64,000 nt of DNA from Agromyces bracchium. GTDB lineage: Bacteria; Actinomycetota; Actinomycetes; Actinomycetales; Microbacteriaceae. The notes below the pieces were generated by a model, which saw only the letters and a program-made list of their open reading frames with translations, searched no databases and was not told the origin of the DNA. This document shows positions 53,135 through 62,368 of this stretch, piece by piece. Position 1 is the stretch's first letter, and every line of letters begins with the position of its first letter. The position numbers were made by a program, and so were the translations under genes. The stretch is from positions 186,001 to 250,000 of the forward strand of contig NZ_WMLB01000033.1 of NCBI RefSeq assembly GCF_009709675.1, written 5' to 3'.

Positions 53135-53263
53135 GCTCTTCAGAATATCGAAAGATCGCGGATTCTTAACACTCGAAACGGCCGAATGGATGTCCCATCC
53201 TCACTCACACTGGAAACACGCCACCGATCACGGCGGCTCTCCAGACTCCTCGAAAGGACGACG
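53135..53263. promoter_or_regulatory. Divergent promoter region ramB / pckG
   Basis: 129 bp. A dyad AGAAT (53142-53146) ... ATTCT (53162-53166) flanks ATCGAAAGAT, in an A+T-rich patch that also has TTAACACTCG. ACGAAAGGACG-type ribosome site before pckG. RamB binding here is plausible but unproven. Confidence 0.4.
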
Positions 53264-55132
53264 ATGACCATCTCCGACTTCTCGGTCAGCGCCTCCGGAC
53301 CCGCCTCGGACGCGGAGGACCGCCCGCGCGGCACGACCGACGCCGCGCTGCGCGCCTGGGTCGCCGAGATCGCCGCGATCACCCAGCCCGACGACATCGT
53401 GTGGTGCGACGGCTCCAAGCAGGAGGCCGACCAGCTCACGCGCCAGCTCATCTCCGAGGGCAAGCTCATCAAGCTCAATCCCGAGTGGCGTCCCAACAGC
53501 TACCTCGCACGCACCGACCCGTCGGACGTCGCGCGCGTCGAGGACCGCACCTTCATCTGCTCCACCTACGAGGAGGACGCGGGCCCCACGAACAACTGGC
53601 GCGACCCGCACGCGATGCGCGAGGAGCTCATCGGCGTCTTCACGGGCTCGATGAAGGGCCGCACGATGTACGTCGTGCCGTTCTCGATGGGTCCGCTGGG
53701 CGGCGAGATCAGCCAGCTCGGCGTCGAGATCACGGACTCGCCGTACGTCGTGCTCTCGATGGGCATCATGACGCGCATGGGCGAGCAGGTGTACCGCCTG
53801 ATCGAGGCCGGCGAGCCGTGGGTGCGCACCATCCACTCGCTCGGCTACCCGCTCATCGACGGCGTCGGCCACCGTCGCGACGACGTCGAGTGGCCCTGCA
53901 ACGAGACCAAGTACATCGTGCAGTTCCCGGACTCCCGCGAGATCTGGTCGTACGGCTCGGGCTACGGCGGCAACGCGCTGCTGGCGAAGAAGGCGTTCGC
54001 GCTCCGCATCGCGAGCGTCATGGCGCGCGACGAGGGGTGGCTCGCCGAGCACATGCTGCTCATCAAGGTCACCTCGCCCGAGGGCAAGGCGTACCACATC
54101 GCGGCCGCGTTCCCGTCGGCGTGCGGCAAGACGAACCTCGCCATGCTGCGACCGACGATCCCCGGCTGGAAGGTCGAGACCATCGGCGACGACATCGCCT
54201 GGATGCGCCCCGGGGAGGACGGCCGCCTCTACGCGATCAACCCCGAGGCCGGCTTCTTCGGCGTCGCTCCCGGCACCGGTGAGACCACCAACCCGACCGC
54301 CGTACAGACGCTCTGGGGCAACACGATCTTCACGAACGTCGCGCTCCGCCCCGACGGCGACGTCTGGTGGGAGGGCCTGACCGACACCGTGCCGGCCGAG
54401 CTCACCGACTGGCAGGGCAACCCGTGGACCCCGGGCTCGGGCCGCCCCGCTGCACATCCGAACTCGCGCTTCACGGTCGCGGCGGCGCAGTGCCCGCAGA
54501 TCTCGGACGACTGGGACGCGCACGACGGCGTGCCCATCGACGCGATCCTGTTCGGCGGTCGTCGCGCCACGAACGTCCCGCTCGTCGCCGAAGCGCGCTC
54601 GTGGAAGCACGGCGTGTTCATGGGCGCCACGATCTCGTCGGAGCAGACCGCTGCGGCCGAGGGCACGGTCGGCGAGCTCCGCCGCGACCCGTTCGCGATG
54701 CTCCCGTTCTGCGGCTACAACATGGCCGACTACTGGGGCCACTGGGTCAAGATGGGCCGCGTGCTCGGCACCAACGCCCCGAAGATCTTCCAGGTCAACT
54801 GGTTCCGCAAGGGCCACGACGGCAAGTTCCTCTGGCCCGGCTTCGGCGAGAACTCGCGCGTGATCGAGTGGATCGTCGGTCGCCTCGAGGGCACCGCCGA
54901 GGCCGACGAGACGCCGATCGGCAACCTGCCGGCCGAGGGCTCGCTCGACCTCGACGGCATCGAGATCTCCGAGGACGCGCTCGCGCAGCTCTTCGAGGTC
55001 GACCCCACGACCTGGCTCGCCGAGTGCGACCTCACCGAGGAGTACTTCGGCCAGTTCGGCGACCGGGTGCCCGCCGCCCTCCGCGCCGAGCTCTCCAGCC
55101 TCCGCTACCACCTGCAGCAGCAGGCGTCGTAG
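53264..55132 (+). CDS. pckG: Phosphoenolpyruvate carboxykinase (GTP)
   Basis: 622 residues, standard for the GTP class. P-loop/kinase-1a [13 protein letters not shown] with the active-site Cys, PEP-binding [28 protein letters not shown]-site [16 protein letters not shown] and [21 protein letters not shown], and metal-site region [10 protein letters not shown]. Converts oxaloacetate to PEP at the start of gluconeogenesis. With long-form GAPDH, prp and hpa genes in the window this supplies growth on organic acids. Followed by a strong hairpin. Confidence 0.97.
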   Translation: MTISDFSVSASGPASDAEDRPRGTTDAALRAWVAEIAAITQPDDIVWCDGSKQEADQLTRQLISEGKLIKLNPEWRPNSYLARTDPSDVARVEDRTFICSTYEEDAGPTNNWRDPHAMREELIGVFTGSMKGRTMYVVPFSMGPLGGEISQLGVEITDSPYVVLSMGIMTRMGEQVYRLIEAGEPWVRTIHSLGYPLIDGVGHRRDDVEWPCNETKYIVQFPDSREIWSYGSGYGGNALLAKKAFALRIASVMARDEGWLAEHMLLIKVTSPEGKAYHIAAAFPSACGKTNLAMLRPTIPGWKVETIGDDIAWMRPGEDGRLYAINPEAGFFGVAPGTGETTNPTAVQTLWGNTIFTNVALRPDGDVWWEGLTDTVPAELTDWQGNPWTPGSGRPAAHPNSRFTVAAAQCPQISDDWDAHDGVPIDAILFGGRRATNVPLVAEARSWKHGVFMGATISSEQTAAAEGTVGELRRDPFAMLPFCGYNMADYWGHWVKMGRVLGTNAPKIFQVNWFRKGHDGKFLWPGFGENSRVIEWIVGRLEGTAEADETPIGNLPAEGSLDLDGIEISEDALAQLFEVDPTTWLAECDLTEEYFGQFGDRVPAALRAELSSLRYHLQQQAS

Positions 55133-55202
55133 CGGACCAGCCGCCGGTCGTCGCTCAGGGGTGGGCGACGACCGGCGCACACGCGCGTGGGGGCGCGCGG
55201 AC

Positions 55203-55266
55203 GGCGACGGATGCCGCGGGCGCGGCGTGCATGGAAAGGCGCGTCACGCCCGCGGCATCCGTCGCC
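55203..55266. terminator. Bidirectional terminator built on the GCGGATGCCGC word
   Basis: Perfect 20-bp stem (55203-55222 with 55247-55266) and a 24-nt loop, between the convergent pckG and CHRD genes. Both arms contain CGGATGCCGCGGGCG or its complement. Confidence 0.9.
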
Positions 55267-55308
55267 GCATTCTGCCCGCGGATCGCCGGCCGGCCCGCGG
55301 AGTCTCGA

Positions 55309-55821
55309 TCAGCCGATCTGGCCGCGGATCTCGCCGGCGGGGATGTCTCCCGGGAGGTTGGTGACCGGGGCCTCGCCGTCGTTCGTGTGGACGTTGACGT
55401 ACGCGCCGCCGGACTCGATCATCTCGACCAGGTCGTCGAGCGACGCACCCGCCAGCGGCCCGACGAGGTTCGATGCAGTGATCGTCCCCGTCGCGATCAC
55501 CCCGCTCGTCCGTCCGCCGTCGGGAGCCGCCGGCCCGTACAGGAAGGCGACGACCGGGCCGTTCACGCCCTCCGGCGCGAGGTGGATGTGCGCTGCGACC
55601 GGGTTCTCGAGGTTCGCCACGATGAGGCGGTAGTCGAGCTCGGTCCCGTCGGCGGACAGCTTGAAGACCGCTGCGCCACGCGCCAGGGAGTCGTTGGTGG
55701 GCACCTCCTCGCCGGCACTGAGTTGCGCGGTCCAGGTGCTGTCGGCGGCCTGGGCGCCGACGGGCGCGAGTGACGCGGCGACGGCCAGCGTCATCACGGA
55801 CAGGATTCGGAGCGCGTTCAT
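55309..55821 (-). CDS. Secreted CHRD-domain protein
   Basis: 170 residues. Signal peptide (MNALRILSVMTLAVAASLAPVGAQA, cleavage near AQA-AD), then one CHRD domain: WTAQLSAGEEVPTNDSLARGAAVFKLSADGTELDYRL, AAHIHLAPEGVNGPVVAFLYG, and GGAYVNVHTNDGEAPVTNLPGDIPAGEIRGQI. The HIH and HTN histidines are typical. CHRD domains (from chordin) occur in many secreted bacterial proteins of unknown role. ATG after GAGGAG. Confidence 0.9.
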   Translation of the reverse strand: MNALRILSVMTLAVAASLAPVGAQAADSTWTAQLSAGEEVPTNDSLARGAAVFKLSADGTELDYRLIVANLENPVAAHIHLAPEGVNGPVVAFLYGPAAPDGGRTSGVIATGTITASNLVGPLAGASLDDLVEMIESGGAYVNVHTNDGEAPVTNLPGDIPAGEIRGQIG

Positions 55822-56010
55822 GGTCGATCTCCTCTGAGCGGATCCCGGCCGGCATCGGCGTCGGCCGATGCGCGCATTCTCGTCCTCGTCCGGCGCGGCC
55901 GAAACCCCCCGTGCGGTGGGTGCACCTCGAATGGGCGCCGCGGTGCGCGCCACGCGCCGCGCCTCCACCGCCGTCGCCGGGCGCGGGGCTACCGTGACCG
56001 CGGAGGGACC

Positions 56011-56406
56011 ATGGAGTTCGGGACGGTCATCACGCAGGTCGGCGAGGTCATCGACATCCTCGGCGTCGTCGCCATCGTCGTCGGCGTGCTCTACGCGCTG
56101 GCGGATGCCGCGATCCGGCGACTCCGCAACCTCGGCCCGGTCTACACGCGGTTCCGTCGCGTGCTCGGCCGCGGCATCCTCATCGGCCTCGAACTGCTCG
56201 TGGCCGCCGACATCATCCGCACGGTCGCCGTCACGCCGACGATCGAATCGGTCACGGTGCTGGCGCTCATCGTGGTCATCCGGACCTTCCTCAGCTGGTC
56301 GCTGGAGGTCGAGATCTCGGGCCACTGGCCGTGGCAGAAGGCGCGGTACGCCGCCATCGATGAGGGCGCATCCGGGGCCGTTGCCGGGGCAGTGCCCCGG
56401 GAGTAG
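56011..56406 (+). CDS. DUF1622-family membrane protein
   Basis: 131 residues; ATG after GGAGG. Three predicted helices: residues 12-33 (VIDILGVVAIVVGVLYALAD), 52-72 (RGILIGLELLVAADIIRTV) and 80-95 (VTVLALIVVIRTFLSW), followed by SLEVEISGHWPWQ, the conserved DUF1622 end. Function of the family unknown. The next small gene starts 10 bp later. Confidence 0.85.
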   Translation: MEFGTVITQVGEVIDILGVVAIVVGVLYALADAAIRRLRNLGPVYTRFRRVLGRGILIGLELLVAADIIRTVAVTPTIESVTVLALIVVIRTFLSWSLEVEISGHWPWQKARYAAIDEGASGAVAGAVPRE

Positions 56407-56409
56407 CGT
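56404..56409 (+). promoter_or_regulatory. -10 box TAGCGT for leaderless small gene
   Basis: TAGCGT overlaps the stop codon of the DUF1622 gene, followed by 6 nt and ATG 56416. So the small gene may have its own leaderless transcript inside the operon. Confidence 0.5.
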
Positions 56410-56415
56410 TCGGTC

Positions 56416-56601
56416 ATGGAGTGGGTGTGGATCGTGATCGGGATCGTCGTGGTCCTGGTCGTCCTCGGATTCGTGCTCGCGTCGCGCATCCGTCGCGACC
56501 GCTCGGCGGGAACCGAGGGGCCGGACCTCTGGGACGATGCGGACGCGCAGCGGCGTCGCGACGACCCCGAGATCCGGGAATGGAACCACGGCGGCGCGTA
56601 G
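56416..56601 (+). CDS. Small single-helix membrane protein (61 aa)
   Basis: One N-terminal membrane helix (VWIVIGIVVVLVVLGFVLAS) then a short charged cytosolic tail rich in Arg, Asp and Glu (RIRRDRSAG, DDADAQRRRDDPEIREW). No known family. It follows the DUF1622 gene by 9 bp. The leaderless promoter signature supports it being expressed. Confidence 0.7.
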   Translation: MEWVWIVIGIVVVLVVLGFVLASRIRRDRSAGTEGPDLWDDADAQRRRDDPEIREWNHGGA

Positions 56602-56625
56602 GGCGTCGCGCGGAACGACGAGGCC

Positions 56626-57096
56626 TCAGCCGTCGAGCGACCAGACGGCCGCGACCGAGCGCATCGCGCGGCCTTCCGGCGGGCGCAGGTCGACGAGTGC
56701 GACCTGGACGAGGCGCGCCATCCGGCCCGTCGGCATCGCGCCGCGCACCGTATCGGTCACGTGAGGCCGGAAGTCGGAACGCGCCCGGGCGACGTCGACG
56801 TCGGCCTCGCGCAGCGCATCGAGCAGGCGCGTGCGCATCGCGCCGAGCGGTCCGTCGTCACCGACGAGCGTCACGGGCACGTCATGGCGCCGGCCGAACA
56901 TCGCCCGGTCGAACGCGGTGACCTCGATCGCCCGTCGGCCGTGCAGCACGGGTGCCATGAGGTCGGCGACCCACGGGGCGTCGTGCCGGGTCTCGAACGG
57001 CTCGACGACCGTGACGTGCAGCGGCCACGACGAGACCGGGAACGAGTCGCCGGCGGCGAGGGGGTCGATCGGCAGCACCACGGCGAAGCGTCCCAT
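56626..57096 (-). CDS. 2H phosphoesterase (2'-5' RNA ligase-like)
   Basis: 156 residues. The two HxT motifs that define the family are WPLHVTVVEPF (about residue 27) and FRPHVTDTVRG (about 109), with FAVVLPID at the N-terminus. Such enzymes hydrolyse cyclic phosphodiesters (for example 2',3'-cyclic ends or ADP-ribose cyclic phosphate); substrate unknown. A TAGCCT box 6 nt before the ATG predicts a leaderless mRNA. Confidence 0.88.
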   Translation of the reverse strand: MGRFAVVLPIDPLAAGDSFPVSSWPLHVTVVEPFETRHDAPWVADLMAPVLHGRRAIEVTAFDRAMFGRRHDVPVTLVGDDGPLGAMRTRLLDALREADVDVARARSDFRPHVTDTVRGAMPTGRMARLVQVALVDLRPPEGRAMRSVAAVWSLDG

Positions 57097-57102
57097 GCGG
57101 CG

Positions 57103-57108
57103 AGGCTA
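57103..57108 (-). promoter_or_regulatory. -10 box TAGCCT for leaderless 2H phosphoesterase gene
   Basis: Minus-strand TAGCCT, 6 nt (CGCCGC), then ATG at 57096. Confidence 0.55.
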
Positions 57109-57132
57109 CGCCGCATGGGACGCCGGTGAGTG

Positions 57133-57933
57133 TCAGACGCCGGCCTCGCCGAAGAGGTCGAGCAGCGCGTCGGGCGCGAAGCGCACCTCGACCGAGCCGG
57201 TCGGGCCGCGGTCGGCGGCGCCGACCCAGAGGCCCGAGCCCTCGTGCACGCGCATCCAGCCGTCGCGGAACACGATGTCGGCGCCGACGACGATGCCGAT
57301 CACGGGCGACTCGCCCGCGCGAACGGCGATGGAGCCCTCGATGTCCTGCTCGGCCTGCGCGTCGACGTCCTCGCGCGCGGTGACGCCGACCAGCGGACGC
57401 AGCGTCGGGGTGGCGAACCCGGGCACGTCGAAGGGGCTGCCGGCCGCGGCATCCGGAACGACGCCGACGTGCACGCTCGTCGAGACGAGCGCGGTCTCGG
57501 CGCGGCCGTCGAGCACGAGCCGGCTGCCGACGCGGAAGCGGTAGAACACGCGACCGTCGACGGGTGCCGTCGGCACTACGACCGCCGTGACCCAGTTGCG
57601 GGTCCAGGCGAGCGGGTCGCCGCCGCGGCTCGGCGGGTCGTAGAGGCTCGCCGTGACCCGGACCGCGCCGTCGGTGCGCGTGGGCGCGGCGCGGAGCGAC
57701 GTCGGCCGATCGCCCGCCGGGGCGACCGAGCGCGCCTGCTCGAACGCGGGCAGGCGCTGGGTGTCCCACTCGCGCAGCCACGTCTGGAGGCGTGCGCGGA
57801 GGGCGTCGAAGCTGGGCTCCGGCGAGGCGGGCGCCTCGTCCTCGGCGGTGGCGGGGGCGGACAGGACCGCGGCGAGGTCGCGCACGGTGGTCGCGCCGCG
57901 GGCAGCGGTCCTGGGAGCGTCGAGCAAGGTCAT
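57133..57933 (-). CDS. Conserved hypothetical protein (266 aa), beta-rich
   Basis: From ATG 57933 with GGAGGAC upstream. An N-terminal low-complexity segment (residues 1-45) precedes a helical piece (FDALRARLQTWLREWDTQRLPAFEQARS) and a mainly beta C-terminal region with alternating hydrophobic residues (WVTAVVVPTAPVDGRVFYRFRVGSRLVLDGRAETALVSTSVHVGVVPD, then IEGSIAVRAGESPVIGIVVGADIVFRDGWMRVHEGSGLWVG). No catalytic motif, signal or membrane helix. Neighbours do not give a role. Unassigned. Confidence 0.7.
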   Translation of the reverse strand: MTLLDAPRTAARGATTVRDLAAVLSAPATAEDEAPASPEPSFDALRARLQTWLREWDTQRLPAFEQARSVAPAGDRPTSLRAAPTRTDGAVRVTASLYDPPSRGGDPLAWTRNWVTAVVVPTAPVDGRVFYRFRVGSRLVLDGRAETALVSTSVHVGVVPDAAAGSPFDVPGFATPTLRPLVGVTAREDVDAQAEQDIEGSIAVRAGESPVIGIVVGADIVFRDGWMRVHEGSGLWVGAADRGPTGSVEVRFAPDALLDLFGEAGV

Positions 57934-58119
57934 GGTGGTCCTCCGGGGTGGATGGCGCGTGCGCGCCGGAAACGCGATGAGGACACGCTACGAACGCCCC
58001 GAGGCGCGCGGCATCCGCGCAGGCCCCGGGGCGGGGTGGGGGAGAACCCTGAATCCGAGGTGGTGCGAACCGCGCGGCCCGGGGCGGCGCGGCTCGCGCC
58101 CACGGCTCGCGCCCGCGGC

Positions 58120-60180
58120 TCAGACGAGCAGCTGGTGCTCGGCCAGCTCGCGGTAGAGCGGCACGCTCTCGACGAGCTCCTGGTGGGTGCCCTCGCCGAT
58201 GACGCGGCCGTCTTCCACGACCACGATGCGGTCTGAGTCGACGACCGTGGAGAGCCGGTGCGCGATGACGATCAGCGTGCGCCCGGCGGCGACCGCGTCG
58301 ATCGCCTCGCGCATCATGCGCTCGTTCACGCCGTCGAGGGAGGAGGTCGACTCGTCGAGCAACAGGATCGGCGGCGCGGCGAGCAGGGCCCGCGCGATCG
58401 CGAGCCGCTGGCGCTCGCCGCCGGAGAGCATGATGCCGTTCTCGCCGACCTGCGCCTCGAGCCCGGCCGGGTCGCGCTCGAGCACCGAGCCGAGATTCAC
58501 GGCGTGCAGCACGTGCACGCACTCCTCGTCGGTCGCGTCGGGGCTGCCGAGCTTGAGGTTGTCGCGGATCGTGCCGGCGAGCACGGGGGCGTCCTGTTCG
58601 ACGTAGCCGATCTGCGCTCGGAGCTCGGTGCGATCGAGCGCCCGCAGGTCGAGCCCGCCGAGGCGCACGGTGCCGACGCTCGGGTCGTAGAACCGCTCGA
58701 TGAGCGCGAGGATCGTCGACTTGCCGGCGCCGGACGGGCCGACGAGCGCGATGCGCTGCCCGCGAGGCACCCGGAAGGAGACGCCGCGCAGCACCGGCTG
58801 GCGGTCGGTCACGTCGGGCTCGGGCAGGTGCTCGTCGGGCGAGTCGTTGCCGGGGTCGGCCGGGTCGGACGGACGGGTGAGCGCGTACGCGAAGTGGACG
58901 TCGTCGAACTCGACGGCCGCGGCATCGGGCAGCAGGCCCTCGTTCGCCGGCCCGACCATGACGGCGCGCGCCGCGAGCTGCCGGTCGTGCGCGTCCTCGT
59001 CGGGCAGGTCGAGGATCTCCTGGATGCGCCCGAGGGCGCCGAGCGCCTGGTTGACCGACGTGATCGCGCCGAACGCCTGGCCGAGCGGCAGGATCATCAT
59101 GAACAGGAAGAGGATGAACGCGACGAGGTCGGCGATCGTGATCGCGCCCGACGCGACGCGGAAGCCGCCGACGCCGAGCACGACGAGGAACGAGACCTGC
59201 ATCGCGATGCCGGCGATCGGGACGATGAGCGCCGAGATCCGAGCGACCTTGACGCCCATCTCCCATGCGCCCTCGGCCTCGACCCCGACGTCGCGCACCT
59301 CGCGCTCGGTCGCACCCGCGGCGCGGATCGTGCGCACCGACGTGATGGCCCGTTCGACGGAGGCCGCGACGTCGCCCACCTTCGCCTGGGCCGCGTGCGA
59401 CGCCTCGCGCACGCGCGCCGAGAGCAGGGTCACGGTCGTGATGGCGACCGCGACGACGAGCACGGTGAGGCCGAGGAGCGCCGCGTCGATGACGAGCATC
59501 GCGATGAGCGCACCGACGAAGGTGACCGCGCCGCCGATCGCCTCGACGAGGCCCTGCGTGAGCACGGCGCGCAGCATGGTCGTGTCGCTGCCCACCCGGG
59601 AGACGAGGTCGCCCGTGCGCCGCGTGTCGAACTCGGCGATCGGCAGGTGGAGGATCTTCGCGATGAGGCGGCGCCGGCTCGAGAGCACGACGCCCTCGCC
59701 GGTGCGCTGCAGCAGGTAGTGCTGGTAGCCGGTGATGATCGCGCTGACGACGACGAGCCCGACGAGCAGCCAGACGATGCCGTCGAGCGGGTCGCCGGCC
59801 TCGACGATGGTGATCACTCGACCCACGAGGAGGGGCTGCGCGAGGCTCGCGATCGCGCCGACGATGGAGAGCGCCGCGACGAGGATGAGCACGGGGCGGT
59901 GCTCGAAGATGAACGGCAGCAGCTGGCGGAACGTCGCACGCGGGCCGGGCGGGGTCTCGCCTCGGCGCCCGAACGGGCTGCGGCGTGCGGGTCGGCCGGA
60001 CTCGGGGGCCTTCGCCTCGGATGCCGACGCGCCCGCGTCGGCATCGCGGCCGGGTCGCCGACCGGCGGGGTCGCGTCGGCCGACGAGCGGGATGCTCCCG
60101 GTGCGGGCGGCGCGCTCGGCCGCGCGTTCGGCGGCGCGGGCGGCGGCGCGGGGTCCGGGTGTGGTCTCGGTGTCGCTCAT
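58120..60180 (-). CDS. ABC exporter, fused permease and ATPase
   Basis: 686 residues from ATG 60180. The first 80 are disordered (Ala/Arg/Gly-rich). Six membrane helices (about 88-390) form a type IV exporter transmembrane domain; the ATPase domain has Walker A LVGPSGAGKST, Q-loop YVEQDAPVLAG, signature MLSGGERQRLAIARALL, Walker B ILLLDESTSSLDG and IVIAHRLSTV. An unusual acidic insert (TRPSDPADPGNDSPDEHLPEPDV) lies between strands at the start of the ATPase. It works as a homodimer or with an unseen partner; cargo unknown. Confidence 0.93.
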   Translation of the reverse strand: MSDTETTPGPRAAARAAERAAERAARTGSIPLVGRRDPAGRRPGRDADAGASASEAKAPESGRPARRSPFGRRGETPPGPRATFRQLLPFIFEHRPVLILVAALSIVGAIASLAQPLLVGRVITIVEAGDPLDGIVWLLVGLVVVSAIITGYQHYLLQRTGEGVVLSSRRRLIAKILHLPIAEFDTRRTGDLVSRVGSDTTMLRAVLTQGLVEAIGGAVTFVGALIAMLVIDAALLGLTVLVVAVAITTVTLLSARVREASHAAQAKVGDVAASVERAITSVRTIRAAGATEREVRDVGVEAEGAWEMGVKVARISALIVPIAGIAMQVSFLVVLGVGGFRVASGAITIADLVAFILFLFMMILPLGQAFGAITSVNQALGALGRIQEILDLPDEDAHDRQLAARAVMVGPANEGLLPDAAAVEFDDVHFAYALTRPSDPADPGNDSPDEHLPEPDVTDRQPVLRGVSFRVPRGQRIALVGPSGAGKSTILALIERFYDPSVGTVRLGGLDLRALDRTELRAQIGYVEQDAPVLAGTIRDNLKLGSPDATDEECVHVLHAVNLGSVLERDPAGLEAQVGENGIMLSGGERQRLAIARALLAAPPILLLDESTSSLDGVNERMMREAIDAVAAGRTLIVIAHRLSTVVDSDRIVVVEDGRVIGEGTHQELVESVPLYRELAEHQLLV

Positions 60181-60338
60181 GAGGTCTTTCCTTCGCGGCG
60201 CGCGGCGGCGGCATCCGTCGTCGGGGATCGCGGGCCGCATTGCAGCATACGTCGCCCGGCTGGGAGGCTCAGGCCCGCCCGACCTTCTTGTGGACAGCCT
60301 GCCTGCTGACCTCGAGCGCGGGGCCATCCATCTCGTCG

Positions 60339-61280
60339 TCAACCGTGGTTGACATCGCCGCCGGGTGAGGCGATGACGGATGCCGCGAGCGCGTGCCCTG
60401 CGATGCACGACGCCGTGGTATCCGCCCCGCCGATCGCGGCCGCGAGGTACCCGGCCGCGAACGCGTCGCCCGCGCCGGTGAGGTCGCGCACCACGGTGAC
60501 CGGCGGCACCGGCACGCGAGCGACGCGCGCCCCGCGGTCGAACACCTCGGTCGGATGCGGTCCGTGCTTCACGACGACTCGATCCGCCGCGGATGCCGCG
60601 ACCTCGCCGCCGCCGGCGAGGCCCAGCAGCTCGGCCTCGGTCTCGTTCGCGAACAGCACGTCGGGGCGGAGCTCGGCGAACCAGCCCAGCACGCGCTCGA
60701 CGCCGAGCCCCTCGACGAGCCCCGTGGACGACGCGTCGATCGAGACGCGGGCGCCGCGTTCGCGGGCGAGCCCGACCAGACGGTGGACCTCGGCGCGCAT
60801 GGGCTCGTGCTCGAAGCCGTAGCTCGGCACGTGCAGCCAGGCGACGCCGTCGAGCCATGCCGGGTCGACGGCCCAGAGTTCGGCCGCCGCCGCACGGTCG
60901 GGGAACATCGTGCGCTCGCCGTCGGGTGCGACGACGAGGACGACGGCGCCGGTTCGTCCGTCCCGCTGGACGCGCACATCCACGCCGCTCCCGGCGAGTG
61001 CGGCGACGAGCGCGGCGCCCGCCCCGTCGTCGCCGATGCGGCCGATGAACCGCGTCGGCGTCAGGGACGCCGCGTGCGCGGCGACGTTCGCGGCGCTGCC
61101 GCCCCGCGAGCGGAACACCTGCGCCGCAGAGTCCGTCGCGGCGCGGATCGGCTCCGTCGCCCAGACGACGATGTCCTCGAGCAGGTCGCCGACGACGACG
61201 AGGACGCCGTGAGCGGATGCGCCGGGAGCGGACGCGTTCGGCACGGCCTCCCGGCGGTCCGGCTCAGCCGGCGAGCTCAC
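60339..61280 (-). CDS. psuK: PfkB-family carbohydrate kinase, probable pseudouridine kinase
   Basis: 313 residues from GTG 61280 (inside the psuG end, 17-bp overlap); a GTG at 61244 is a possible shorter start. Ribokinase-fold blocks: VVVGDLLEDIVV, RSRGGSAANVAAHAASL, FIGRIGDDGAGAALVAAL, and the anion-hole/catalytic VVRDLTGAGDAFAAGYLAA with the base Asp. It phosphorylates a nucleoside or sugar; coupling to psuG makes pseudouridine the likely substrate. Confidence 0.85.
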   Translation of the reverse strand: MSSPAEPDRREAVPNASAPGASAHGVLVVVGDLLEDIVVWATEPIRAATDSAAQVFRSRGGSAANVAAHAASLTPTRFIGRIGDDGAGAALVAALAGSGVDVRVQRDGRTGAVVLVVAPDGERTMFPDRAAAAELWAVDPAWLDGVAWLHVPSYGFEHEPMRAEVHRLVGLARERGARVSIDASSTGLVEGLGVERVLGWFAELRPDVLFANETEAELLGLAGGGEVAASAADRVVVKHGPHPTEVFDRGARVARVPVPPVTVVRDLTGAGDAFAAGYLAAAIGGADTTASCIAGHALAASVIASPGGDVNHG

Positions 61281-62184
61281 GCGCGATCTCCGCACCGAGT
61301 CGGGCGTTGCCGCGGTACACCGCGAGGTTCGCCTCGAGGCTCCGGCCGCCCGTCGCGCGCTGGACGAAGTCGAGGAGGAACGGCGTCGTGTCGTGCCCGG
61401 TCACGCCCGCGGCATCCGCCGCAGTGAGCGCCTCGGCGAGCACCCGCGTGTGGACCTCGGGGTCGAGCTGGTCGGCCTCCGCGACCGGGTTGGCGACGAG
61501 CACGGCCGAGGCCAGCCCGAGCTCGTCGCGGCCGCGCGCGACCGCCGCCGCCTCCGACGCCGACTCGACGCGCGCCGGCACCGGAAAGCCGGAGTCGGCG
61601 ACGTAGAAGCCGGGGAAGCGGTCGGTCCGGAAGCCCAGCACGGTGATCCCGAGGGTCTCGAGGCGTTCGAGGGTCGCACCCACGTCGAGGATCGACTTCA
61701 CGCCGGCGCTCACGACCACGATGGGCGTCGTGGCGAGCGCGGGCAGGTCGGTCGACTCGTCGAACGTGTCGCTCGCTCCGCGATGCACACCGCCGAGGCC
61801 GCCCGTCGAGAACACCCGGATGCCGGCGCGGTGCGCGAGCCACGCCGTCGCCGCGACCGTCGTCCCGGCGTCGAGGCCCGCGGCGCGGGCGACCGGGAGG
61901 TCGCGCGTGCTCGCCTTGACGACGTCGTCGGCGGTGCAGAGTCGCTCGATCTCGTGCTCGTCGAGGCCGACCACCGCCGTGCCGCCCACGACCCCGATCG
62001 TCGCGGGCTCGACGCCGGCCTCGCGCACGAGCGCCTCGGTCGCGAGGCCGACCTCGAGGTTCCGCGGGCTCGGCAGCCCGTGCGTGAGGATCGTCGACTC
62101 GAGTGCGAGGACGGGCCGCCCGGCGGCGACGGCGTCGCGCACGCGATCGGCCACGCGCAGTGCGGGGGAGCGGTCGGGCTGCAT
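61264..62184 (-). CDS. psuG: Pseudouridine-5'-phosphate glycosidase
   Basis: 306 residues, usual length about 310. Family blocks: PVLALESTILTHGLPSPRNLEVGLATEALVRE, GVEPATIGVVGGTAVVGL, RDLPVARAAGLDAGTTVAATAWLAHRAGIRVFSTGGLGGVHRGA with the Lys (VKASTRD) that forms the Schiff base, FRTDRFPGFYV, and GHDTTPFLLDFVQRATGGRSLEANLAVYRGNARLGAEIA. It splits pseudouridine 5'-phosphate into ribose 5-phosphate and uracil. A TACGAT box 7 nt before the ATG suggests a leaderless mRNA. Confidence 0.94.
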   Translation of the reverse strand: MQPDRSPALRVADRVRDAVAAGRPVLALESTILTHGLPSPRNLEVGLATEALVREAGVEPATIGVVGGTAVVGLDEHEIERLCTADDVVKASTRDLPVARAAGLDAGTTVAATAWLAHRAGIRVFSTGGLGGVHRGASDTFDESTDLPALATTPIVVVSAGVKSILDVGATLERLETLGITVLGFRTDRFPGFYVADSGFPVPARVESASEAAAVARGRDELGLASAVLVANPVAEADQLDPEVHTRVLAEALTAADAAGVTGHDTTPFLLDFVQRATGGRSLEANLAVYRGNARLGAEIARELAG

Positions 62185-62191
62185 GCGCCTC

Positions 62192-62197
62192 ATCGTA
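62192..62197 (-). promoter_or_regulatory. -10 box TACGAT for psuG
   Basis: Minus-strand TACGAT, 7 nt, then ATG 62184. An in-frame ATG at 62193 overlaps this box and is therefore less likely. Confidence 0.5.
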
Positions 62198-62368
62198 TGC
62201 GGCGGCCGCAGCGTTGCGTCGGTGCTCCGCCGGGTGGTGCGGCCCCGTGGCGCCCGCTGCCCTCGGCGCCGCGTGTGTCCGCGTGTGACGGCGCCCCGCG
62301 ACATCCGCCATTGCCCGGCGTATCGTCGCCTCCACGAACCGACCGATCCGCCGATCGAGGAGCACGCC

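Noticed and set aside
53264..55132. Plus-strand frame extending from 51092 through pckG
   Set aside because: The first 700 codons are antisense to the PadR and RamB genes and have no homology; only the part from ATG 53264 is PEPCK.
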